Shown here: positions 23,311-30,886 of the stretch, piece by piece
How the letters are laid out: every line of letters starts with the position of its first letter
Numbering within the stretch: position 1 is the stretch's first letter
IMG/VR virus record: IMGVR_UViG_3300021090_000078
Coordinates: 1-32,037 of that record
Direction: 5' to 3' (one strand)
Source of the DNA: a virus
Length of the DNA stretch: 32,037 bases
Position numbers and translations under genes: made by a program
Notes under the pieces: model-generated
Databases searched by the model: none
Told to the model about the DNA's origin: nothing
The model's input: only the letters and a program-made list of their open reading frames with translations

Positions 23311-24113
23311 TCCCCGCCGCCGCCGGCCTGCACTGTGGCTTTGGCGATTTCTTGGGCCCGGAGACCCTGACGCAGGTGCGGGAGGAACGTCTCACGATCC
23401 CGCGCATCACCGCCAACCGGCCGGATGCCACGCAGCACCATGCCGCCAATATGGCGAGTCCGGAACGCTGCCGCGATCTCGCGCAGGAAGTCGTCGACGC
23501 CGGCCTACAGCCGTTCCTGAGCGTGGTCCGGGCCGAGCAGGTCGCGCTCGTCCATCCCGGCACGCTCATCGAGGCCGGGAACGAGCCCGACATTGAGAAG
23601 TTCGGCTGGAGCAAGGCGACCTACCGCTCCGAGTTCTTACGCATCATCGAGGCGTGCGACCGCCGCGGCCTCAAATGCTATGGCCCCGCCATCAGCAACC
23701 TCCACAAGCGGGGGTTCGACTTCCTGCAGTCGATCCCGTGGTCGGCGATCCCGCTCCACGTCGGGTGCAGCTTCCACTGGTACCCGCACGGACACTCGCC
23801 GACGATCGGGCACGACGGCCGCACGCGCGAGGAAGAAGTCGCCAAGCTCCGGTCGATCGTCGGCCAGGGCCGCCCGCTCGCCGTCACCGAGATCGGGTAC
23901 CACCAACTCGAATGGGACGAGCAGGAGACCGCCGACAACATGGCCTGGGAGCGCCGCTTTTGGTCGGGGCAGGACATCGAGGTCGTGGTGATGTTTCAGA
24001 TCAACGATGGCGCCGCCGAGGACCGGAGCACCGACTCGCACTTCGGCGCCCGTGATCACACGGGCCGATGGAAACCCGCGGTCCGCGCGTTTGTCGACGC
24101 GCTGAATTTCTAA
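23307..24113 (+). CDS. clan GH-A-like glycoside hydrolase, 268 aa
   Basis: A TIM-barrel glycosidase candidate. LIEAGNEPDIEKFG carries N92-E93-P94, the standard acid/base glutamate after strand 4. CSFHWYPHG at 154-162 fits strand 6. PLAVTEIGYH carries E196, the expected nucleophile after strand 7, and VVVMFQINDG fits strand 8. This arrangement matches retaining clan A enzymes such as GH5/GH39-type folds; I cannot name the exact family or substrate. There is no signal peptide. Its place after the tail module suggests a virion-bound polysaccharide depolymerase, although a lysis role is possible. Confidence 0.75.
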   Translation: MIPAAAGLHCGFGDFLGPETLTQVREERLTIPRITANRPDATQHHAANMASPERCRDLAQEVVDAGLQPFLSVVRAEQVALVHPGTLIEAGNEPDIEKFGWSKATYRSEFLRIIEACDRRGLKCYGPAISNLHKRGFDFLQSIPWSAIPLHVGCSFHWYPHGHSPTIGHDGRTREEEVAKLRSIVGQGRPLAVTEIGYHQLEWDEQETADNMAWERRFWSGQDIEVVVMFQINDGAAEDRSTDSHFGARDHTGRWKPAVRAFVDALNF

Positions 24114-24123
24114 GGAGACCCCG

Positions 24124-25626
24124 ATGTCCTTCAACGCGCCGCCCCATGACCTCCTGCTCGACGTCCGGAACTGGCTCGGGGACCCGTCCTATCCGCACGG
24201 CGGCATCTACCCGCACTTCCTCCATGAGGACTTCGATCCGCTCGCCGCCGCGGTGTGGGTAGATGGCGTCTACGTCGAGCTGTGGCAGACGATGGGGCCC
24301 GAGAACGATCCGCTGGCGAAGCATCAGGCCATCAAGGACGAAATCTTCCGCCGCATAGAAGCGCAGAAGCGTGTGCGCGATGCCGCGAACCAGCCGGCGC
24401 CGGCGCCGACACCCGTCGGCCTGCCGATCCGCGGCGTGCTGCGCCTCGTCGATGGCGGCCGCGGCGGCCTGGCTGACGATCTCGGCCGGCGGATCTTCAC
24501 CGGCTGCCACGCGGGCGATCTGCTGTCTCGCTTTTATCGCTATCCCGATGCGGTGCGCGCGCACCTTGACACGATCTCGGCCGCCGGGTGTCAGTTTGTC
24601 CGCACGTGGACGATCCTCGACGGTCCATGGTGGGCCGAGCGCACCGGCGAGATCCATCCGGAGATGCCGGGCTACTGGCAGGCAGTGCACTTCTTCGCGC
24701 GCGAGCTCGTCACGCGCGGCTTGCGGTGGCTCGTCTCCCAGGGCGATGCCATGCGCCATTACCAGGGCGATGGCCAGCGGCGCTTTTTCATGCGCAACCT
24801 CGGGCTCACCCTCGGGGAGGAAGGCGGCATCGAGCGGCTGGTGATCGGCGTCGACGGCGGCAATGAGGCGTGGCAGATCGGCGAGCCCGATCCGGATCGC
24901 CTGGCGACGGCCCTGGCCGCGTTCCTCGAGGTCCTGCCGGTGCCGATCGCCTCGCTGACGTCGTGCGCCGACGAGGGCGAACTGAATCGCTACGCGCGGA
25001 CCCCGTCGACGGTGATCGACTACCACCTCTCGCGGATGCCGTTCCGCCACGCGATCGAGCGGTGCTTCACCGCCTCGTATTGGGACGGCAAGCTCTTGCC
25101 GTTCCTGGTGTCCTCGGAGCCGCCAGGCGGCGGGCCGCACGTGTCCGCGACCAACCACCCCGAGGAATGGCTCGACCTCGAAGTCACGGGCACGCTGGCG
25201 CTTGTGCACTACCTGACGAAGCAGCTCTATGTGCACATGAGTTCACCGGGTGTCATCAGCGACGAGCCGTTCGATCGGTATCCCGCGTTGGCGCAAGGGC
25301 CGAAGCTCGCCGCCATGCTGCCGGCGGACATCCAGTCGTGGCGGGCGTTTCACGGCGGGGAAGGGCGCGCGTCGAGTCCGGAGCGAATCCTCGCGGCGCC
25401 GCCCGGCAACTTCCGGTGTGACCACGTCAAGGCACCAGATGGACGCATCGCCTGCCTGGTCTACGTCGACGAGCCGTGCCACCTGGACCTCTTCGCCGTC
25501 AACGGCTTCGAGGGCGACGTCATCCACCCGGGCACGCTCGAGCGCGTGCCGTTCCAGTTCACCCAGGGCCAGCGCGTGCCGGTCGACCTGCGACGCGGCC
25601 GGCTCTTTCTCGGGAGGACGCGATAG
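24124..25626 (+). CDS. second TIM-barrel glycosidase-like protein, 500 aa
   Basis: A AAGGAGA site precedes the ATG. Residues 1-88 form a small N-terminal domain (LLLDVRNWLGDPSYPHGGIY, then AVWVDGVYVELWQT), followed by a Pro/Ala linker (91-99). The barrel has VRTWTILDGPWW (159-170), VIGVDGGNEAW with N247-E248 as possible acid/base, IDYHLSR (298-304) and LVSSEPPGGG with E332 as possible nucleophile. A C-terminal beta domain follows (ACLVYVDEPCHLDLFAVNGF). The order of acidic motifs matches clan GH-A. Together with the preceding gene it suggests two-step breakdown of host surface polysaccharide. The domain at the N-terminus may attach it to the virion. Confidence 0.7.
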   Translation: MSFNAPPHDLLLDVRNWLGDPSYPHGGIYPHFLHEDFDPLAAAVWVDGVYVELWQTMGPENDPLAKHQAIKDEIFRRIEAQKRVRDAANQPAPAPTPVGLPIRGVLRLVDGGRGGLADDLGRRIFTGCHAGDLLSRFYRYPDAVRAHLDTISAAGCQFVRTWTILDGPWWAERTGEIHPEMPGYWQAVHFFARELVTRGLRWLVSQGDAMRHYQGDGQRRFFMRNLGLTLGEEGGIERLVIGVDGGNEAWQIGEPDPDRLATALAAFLEVLPVPIASLTSCADEGELNRYARTPSTVIDYHLSRMPFRHAIERCFTASYWDGKLLPFLVSSEPPGGGPHVSATNHPEEWLDLEVTGTLALVHYLTKQLYVHMSSPGVISDEPFDRYPALAQGPKLAAMLPADIQSWRAFHGGEGRASSPERILAAPPGNFRCDHVKAPDGRIACLVYVDEPCHLDLFAVNGFEGDVIHPGTLERVPFQFTQGQRVPVDLRRGRLFLGRTR

Positions 25627-25628
25627 CT

Positions 25629-25973
25629 ATGGACCCGACGACTTTCTATATCGACCTGAAATCCATCGCCGGCATCGTCGCGCTGACGATTGTCATCGTC
25701 CAGGGCCTGAAGACCTGGTTCTCGAGCGTGCCCTTCCTGCAGCGCGCCCCGGTGGCGCTCTATGTCGTCCTGGTGTCGATGGGGCTCACGTTGTTTTCGC
25801 ATGACATCCTGCACTGGATTGCCGGCGATCGCTGGGAGCTGGCCCTGCAGGCCGTCGTCCAGGCACTCGTCGCCTCTGGAGTTGTCGAATGGTGGCGCGC
25901 CGGCGCCAAGCCGCTCGAGGATTCGAACAAGGCGCGCGAGGCACAGGACGCCGCTTTCACACGCAAGTTGTAA
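25629..25973 (+). CDS. holin-like membrane protein
   Basis: This 114-aa protein starts at ATG 25629 with GGGAGGA upstream. Hydrophobic segments lie at residues ~13-27 (IAGIVALTIVIVQGL) and ~40-57 (APVALYVVLVSMGLTLFS), with a third weaker one near 73-88. The C-terminus is charged (EDSNKAREAQDAAFTRKL). Size, two to three membrane helices and a hydrophilic tail fit class I or II holins, which release endolysin. The lipoprotein gene next to it would complete a lysis cassette. Confidence 0.65.
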   Translation: MDPTTFYIDLKSIAGIVALTIVIVQGLKTWFSSVPFLQRAPVALYVVLVSMGLTLFSHDILHWIAGDRWELALQAVVQALVASGVVEWWRAGAKPLEDSNKAREAQDAAFTRKL

Positions 25974-25991
25974 CCAAAGGAGAACGTCGAC

Positions 25992-26450
25992 ATGAGATTA
26001 CGAACATTGATCGTTGTCACCCTCATCGCCGCGGCGGCCGCCTGTGCCAAGTTGCCGCCAAACACGAGTCCCGAAGCCTCGGTGGCGATTCGCGGGTCTC
26101 AGGTGATCGCCGCCTTGCGTGCCACGCTGCCGGCGCTCAAGCAAGCGACCTGTCAGCCTGGCGTCGCGCCACCCTGCGTGCCGCCGGGGGACATGGACAA
26201 GGTCGTCGGCCACATCCAGCAAGCCGCCAAGGTGTCCGAGCAGCTCGCCGTCGCGCTGCAGGCCGTCGACGCCGCCACGACCGCGGCCGACAAGCAGATC
26301 GGGATGGACAAGGCGCGCGCCTTGATCGTGTCCATTCAAGCCTCGCTGACCCAAGCCACCGTGTCGCCCAGCGCCGAGGCCGGGCGCCAACAAATCGTCT
26401 CGCTGCTCGGCAGCGTCACCAGCCTGCTGTTCGTGATTTCAGCCTTCTAG
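25992..26450 (+). CDS. lipoprotein, possible outer-membrane spanin
   Basis: This 152-aa protein has an AAAGGAG site and a lipoprotein signal: a basic MRLR, hydrophobic core TLIVVTLIAAAAA and lipobox ending AAAC with C18 as the acylated residue. The mature part is helical with Gln/Ala-rich stretches (HIQQAAKVSEQLAVALQAVD) suited to coiled coils. Position after a holin-like gene suggests an outer-membrane lysis lipoprotein, but the length is greater than usual for such spanins. Two cysteines at ~54 and ~61 may form a disulfide. Confidence 0.7.
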   Translation: MRLRTLIVVTLIAAAAACAKLPPNTSPEASVAIRGSQVIAALRATLPALKQATCQPGVAPPCVPPGDMDKVVGHIQQAAKVSEQLAVALQAVDAATTAADKQIGMDKARALIVSIQASLTQATVSPSAEAGRQQIVSLLGSVTSLLFVISAF

Positions 26451-26461
26451 GAGAACCGTTC

Positions 26462-27076
26462 ATGAATGTCAACGTCACCACCATCAACTCCATCATCGGC
26501 ATCGCCGTTCAGGCGATGACCGCGGCGCGCGTCGCCCGCGACGCCGCACGCGCGGCCAACCCGACGGCGCCAGACGGATCGCTGCCGAGCGATGGCGAAC
26601 TCATCGAGAAGTTTCTGACCGACGCCAAGCTGCTCGAGCAGGAAGCCACGGACCTGCGCGCGTGGTTGAAGACGCTGCCGGTGCTGTTTCTTCTCGTCCT
26701 GATGCCATCGATCGCCTTCGCGCAGCATCTCAACATCTACACGCTGCCCCATGCCGTCGGGGCCACCCCGATCACGGAAGCGGAGTTTTCACCCGCCGCG
26801 GTCAACTGCAACCAGTTGCCGCCCCCGCCGACGGCCAGCACCATCAATCCGACGCGGGTGACCTGGGACGATCCCGCCGTCGCGGGTCGCGTCTGTCAGT
26901 GGACCGATGCCACAGGCGGTCCATTACTCGGCCTGCCGATTGGGCCGTATGAAGCCACGCTCCAGTTCACGAACATGGTCGGCCGAGGTCCGGAGTCGCC
27001 AGTCGCCCCTTTTTCGCGGCTGAGCCCGCCCACGACTGCCCCGGCGGGACTCAAGTTGACACGGCCCGGATCGTAG
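26462..27076 (+). CDS. hypothetical protein with internal signal peptide-like segment
   Basis: This 204-aa ORF starts at ATG 26462 with AGGAGA upstream. The first 68 residues are helical and soluble-like (INSIIGIAVQAMTAARVARD, DAKLLEQEATDLRAW). From residue 69 comes KTLPVLFLLVLMPSIAFAQH, a textbook Sec signal with an AFA cleavage site, followed by a beta-rich domain (TRVTWDDPAVAGRVCQWTDA). The codon just before is TTG (26666), which can act as a start and would give a normal secreted protein of 136 aa. Either one protein has a mid-chain membrane segment, or two products come from nested starts. Confidence 0.65.
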   Translation: MNVNVTTINSIIGIAVQAMTAARVARDAARAANPTAPDGSLPSDGELIEKFLTDAKLLEQEATDLRAWLKTLPVLFLLVLMPSIAFAQHLNIYTLPHAVGATPITEAEFSPAAVNCNQLPPPPTASTINPTRVTWDDPAVAGRVCQWTDATGGPLLGLPIGPYEATLQFTNMVGRGPESPVAPFSRLSPPTTAPAGLKLTRPGS

Positions 27077-27165
27077 GGTCGTTGGGGGTGTTGGGAATGA
27101 TTGATCTGACGATCGTGCGTTGTCGAGTAGGGAATTGACCATAGGTTGAAATTGAGGAGCGAGCG

Positions 27166-30102
27166 ATGATGACCCGAATCCGAACCTGTTTCTTGCTGAT
27201 CGCGTTGTGCGTCGTCGGCGCGTGGCCGGCACAGGCGCAGGTGTTGACCGGCTCGCCAAAGACGATTACATCCTCAAGCGCGAGTTGCCTGACGGCCAAC
27301 TGCCTTGAGGTCTCCACCATCGGCGTCCTTGCGATCGGGATCAACGTCGAAGGCAGTGGCACGTACACGCTGCAAATCGAGGGCTCGAAAAACACCGGAA
27401 CGACATGGTATGCCCTGAACGCCGTCGACGAGAGCGGACCGTCCGCGCTGGTGACCAGCATCAGCGCTGCCGGCAACTTCTCGACGACGAACCTTGGCAT
27501 CACAAACCTGCGCATCCGCGCCTCCGCCCTGTCGGCCGGGACGCCCGTGGTGACGTTGACGCGCGGGTCGTTGCCGCCCTTGACGACGCTGGGCGGAACG
27601 GGCAGCGCGGGCACGGAGTATACCGAGAGCGCGACCGACGCGTCGATTACTGGCGTGGCAGCGATGATGGAAGGCGCGGCGAACACGTTGCTGCCGATTC
27701 AGGGCACCGTCCTAGATGGCCTGCTGGTGAACTTGGGCGCGAATAATGACGTCACGGTCACGAGCGGCAGTCTCACCGCGAACGCGGGCACGAACCTGAA
27801 CACGTCGCTGTTGGCGTTGGAGTCCGGCGGGAACTTGGATGCCATCGCCGCGTCACTGGCGGCTCTTGACAATACCGTCGCCGGCACTGAACTCCAGGTC
27901 GATGTCCTCACCATGCCAACCGTAACGGTCACGGGTACGGTGACGGCCAATCTGTCTGCCGTTGACAATGCCGTGCTGGATGACATCGCAGACGGGATCG
28001 CCGTGTCGTGTTCAAACTGCACGGGGTCAGGCGCCAGCGATGTGGAGGGCTCCACCTTCGCCCTCGGTACGGATTCAGTCGCGCCGGCTGGGTTCTACTT
28101 CGACGACGTCGCGCCGACGGCCGCGACCGAAGACCGGATCGTGCTGCCACGCGTGTCTGGCAATCGCAATATGTATTCGCAGATTCGTGACGGCGCCGGC
28201 AACGAGCGCGGCGCGATCGTCACGGCGAACAATGAACTGCTCGTCGAGCTCGGCGCCGGCGCGGCATCGATCGGCACGCTCGGTGCCAACAGCGGCGTGG
28301 ACATCGGCGACGTGACCCTAACCGCAGGGGCGGCCGACATCGGGAACGTGAATCTCGAGATCGGTGGCACGGCGATCACGGCGGGTGTCGGCGCGGTGGC
28401 GGCGACGACGCCCCGGATGACGCTGGCGAGCGACGATCCAGCCGTGACGTCGCTCAGCGCGATTGCGGCATCCGTGGATACAGTCGAAACGATCATCGGC
28501 ACCACGAACAGCAGCCTGACGACAATTGACGGGCGCGTTGATGGACTCGAAACCTTACTCGGCACGACCAACACGAGTCTGGCGATCATCGACAATATCG
28601 TCTTCGGCCCTGGCACCGAAGCGGCGGCCGTGCGCGTGACCCTAGCGACAGACAGCACGGGCGTCATCAGCATCGACGATAACGGCGGGGCGATCACCGT
28701 TGACGGATCGATCAGTTGCTCGAACTGCACGGGTTCAGGCGCCAGCGGGGTCGACGACGGCGCCTTCGCGATTGCCACCGACTCTGTGGCGCCGGCGGGC
28801 TTCCTCTTCGACGATGTGGCGCCAGATAGCGTGGATGAGGGTGACGTCGGATTGGCGCGCATGTCCGCGAACCGCGTGCCCTACAGCACGATCCGGGATG
28901 CCGCCGGGAACGAGCGCGGCGCGAATGTCAACGCCAGTAACCAACTCACGATTGCGGGGCCCGTGACCAATGCGGGCACTTTCGCCGTTCAGGTCGACGG
29001 GGCGGCCCTGAGCTCGCTCCAGATTATCGACAATATGGTGTTCGGCGCCGGCACGGCCGCGGCGGCTCAGCGCACGACGCTGGCGAGCGACGATCCCGCT
29101 GTGGCGCTCTTGACCACGATTGACGCGGACACGGGCAACCTGGCGGCTATCGCGGCTTCCCTGAGCGTGTTGGATGACACGGGCGCCGAGACGGCCGACG
29201 AATACCTCACCGTGCGTCTGACGGACGGCACCAGCTTCCTGAGCTTGGGGGCAGACTGGACGGTTGGCACGGCCATCGGCACCGGGGCTCCGGGTAACGT
29301 CGCCGTCTACAGCGACTTCGATGGCGCGGCCTTACCCACGATCACCAACGTCGACACCGAAGGCGAGGCCGTCCCAATTGCGGCCAGCATCAAGGGCGTG
29401 CAGTACATGATGCTCGTAAGCGAGGACGGCTCGCTGCAGTACGGCACGGCGACGACACCCCTCGTGGTGGGCGACGGGTCCGGCGTCTTCAACGTGATCG
29501 TCGACAGCATCACGGGGTTTCCAGACAATGAGCCGTTCAATGTGGCCCAGATCAACGGCGTGACCGTGCTGATGGGGAACGGCGCGACGGGCACCGGGTC
29601 GCAACGCGTGACACTCGCGAACGACAACACGATCCCAACGGGCTGGCCAACGGCGGCGAATCAGACCACTGAGCTTGGCTACCTGGACGGCGTCGAAGGG
29701 CTGATCGGCACGACGAACACCAACACCGGCAACGTGGCCACCGCAGTTGCGGCCTCCACTACGCTCTATCGCACGAGTGCTGGTACCACCGAGGATGAAT
29801 GGGAAATCAAAGCCACCGCGGGCGTGTTCACCGGCGGACTGGTAACGAACACGGCGGCGACGGTGAGCTACTTGAAATGCTACAACTTGACGGCGGCCAA
29901 CACGACACCAGGCACGAGCGCGGTCTTTTTCGCCGCCGCCATTCCGGCCCAGACCATCGGCGCCGGATTCAACATTCCCATTCCTCCGGGCGGAGTGACG
30001 TTTTCGACGGCCTTCACCTGTACATTCGTGAAGGGCGCGGCGGATACCGATGTCGCGGAAGTAGGGGCCAATGAAATCAAAGCGAATTTGTATTTCAGGT
30101 AG
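27166..30102 (+). CDS. large exported repeat protein, 978 aa
   Basis: A GAGGAG site precedes ATG ATG. Residues 1-24 are a Sec signal peptide (hydrophobic CFLLIALCVVGAW and AQA cleavage site). The mature part is Thr/Ala/Gly/Asp-rich and beta-repetitive. It includes two long copies about 235 residues apart, each starting with a SCSNCTGSGAS motif (~280 and ~515), then FDDVAP and a (G/A)xxNERGA turn. Shorter units such as IIDN(I/M)VFG(P/A)GT and (M/T)TLASDDPAV recur. Such repeats resemble those of large phage virion fiber proteins seen in environmental phages, but a signal peptide is unusual for a virion component. Function unknown; an adhesin is likely. Confidence 0.75.
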   Translation: MMTRIRTCFLLIALCVVGAWPAQAQVLTGSPKTITSSSASCLTANCLEVSTIGVLAIGINVEGSGTYTLQIEGSKNTGTTWYALNAVDESGPSALVTSISAAGNFSTTNLGITNLRIRASALSAGTPVVTLTRGSLPPLTTLGGTGSAGTEYTESATDASITGVAAMMEGAANTLLPIQGTVLDGLLVNLGANNDVTVTSGSLTANAGTNLNTSLLALESGGNLDAIAASLAALDNTVAGTELQVDVLTMPTVTVTGTVTANLSAVDNAVLDDIADGIAVSCSNCTGSGASDVEGSTFALGTDSVAPAGFYFDDVAPTAATEDRIVLPRVSGNRNMYSQIRDGAGNERGAIVTANNELLVELGAGAASIGTLGANSGVDIGDVTLTAGAADIGNVNLEIGGTAITAGVGAVAATTPRMTLASDDPAVTSLSAIAASVDTVETIIGTTNSSLTTIDGRVDGLETLLGTTNTSLAIIDNIVFGPGTEAAAVRVTLATDSTGVISIDDNGGAITVDGSISCSNCTGSGASGVDDGAFAIATDSVAPAGFLFDDVAPDSVDEGDVGLARMSANRVPYSTIRDAAGNERGANVNASNQLTIAGPVTNAGTFAVQVDGAALSSLQIIDNMVFGAGTAAAAQRTTLASDDPAVALLTTIDADTGNLAAIAASLSVLDDTGAETADEYLTVRLTDGTSFLSLGADWTVGTAIGTGAPGNVAVYSDFDGAALPTITNVDTEGEAVPIAASIKGVQYMMLVSEDGSLQYGTATTPLVVGDGSGVFNVIVDSITGFPDNEPFNVAQINGVTVLMGNGATGTGSQRVTLANDNTIPTGWPTAANQTTELGYLDGVEGLIGTTNTNTGNVATAVAASTTLYRTSAGTTEDEWEIKATAGVFTGGLVTNTAATVSYLKCYNLTAANTTPGTSAVFFAAAIPAQTIGAGFNIPIPPGGVTFSTAFTCTFVKGAADTDVAEVGANEIKANLYFR

Positions 30103-30106
30103 GTCC

Positions 30107-30886
30107 ATGATGCGTGGCTGGATCGGTCGAATCTGTCTCACTGTGGCCCTTGTGGGCACGGCCTCAATGGCCCAGGCGCAAGTCGTGTTCGATGCCTGCA
30201 CGGAGTCGCACACCGGCGGCACCGGGTCAGCGAGTGAAGCCTCGTTCACCTGGAACCATGATCCCGTGGGGGCCCCGCGGGGCCTCATCATCTGGACGAT
30301 GGTCTTGACCAATAGCACGGATCTCGCGGGCACGGTGACCTATGACGGCACGACCATTCCCCCACTCACGGGCGGGGCTGCGGTGGACATCAACGGCGAA
30401 GCACTCCATCTTAAAGCCTATTTTCTCGGGTCGAATGTCCCCGCCACAGATCCGGCTGCGGTCGTGATCAACCGGACCAACAACGCCGACGTGATGTACG
30501 CCGTCGCCTGCACGGTGACTGCCGGCGGCGATACCGAAACCAACGGCATCGTGCTCTTGCAGGAGGATCAATCACTGGCGGAACAGTCAGTAGATGACGG
30601 ATCACCCGGTACCAATAGTGTGCGGTTCGCGGGCATTGCTTCCGGCATAGGCAACGCTCCACCCACCGTCGGGGCGGCGTCCACGCTCGGGCAAGAGATT
30701 GACATCGGTGGACAAACGGCATCGGTGGTGCGCGAAACGACGGCTGGACAGGGCGCGCGGTCTGTCGGGTGGACGGAGGCGGCACCGGATGACGTCGCGG
30801 CGGTGCATCTCGCGATTCGCCAGGTGGCGGCGGCTGGTGGCGTCATCAAGCAATTGCTGCTGATGGGGGTCGGTCCACAGTGGTAA
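30107..30886 (+). CDS. exported beta-sandwich protein
   Basis: This 259-aa protein starts at ATG 30107 (or 30110). Residues 1-24 are a signal peptide with TVALVGTASM core and AQA cleavage site. The mature part has PRGLIIWTMVL, GTVTYDGTTIPPL, LKAYFLGSNVPATDP and a strand region with VMYAVACTVTAGG. The same motif order (R/L-rich strand, VTYxG, YxL..P, VVV) occurs in residues 1-205 of the tail hub protein, so the two domains are probably homologous. It may be a secreted or surface-displayed version of the phage adhesin domain. Confidence 0.7.
   Translation: MMRGWIGRICLTVALVGTASMAQAQVVFDACTESHTGGTGSASEASFTWNHDPVGAPRGLIIWTMVLTNSTDLAGTVTYDGTTIPPLTGGAAVDINGEALHLKAYFLGSNVPATDPAAVVINRTNNADVMYAVACTVTAGGDTETNGIVLLQEDQSLAEQSVDDGSPGTNSVRFAGIASGIGNAPPTVGAASTLGQEIDIGGQTASVVRETTAGQGARSVGWTEAAPDDVAAVHLAIRQVAAAGGVIKQLLLMGVGPQW

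Noticed and set aside
24001-25236. 411-aa minus-strand ORF opposite the glycosidases
   Set aside because: Antisense of codons with GC-rich third positions; the plus-strand frames have clear catalytic motifs and ribosome binding sites.
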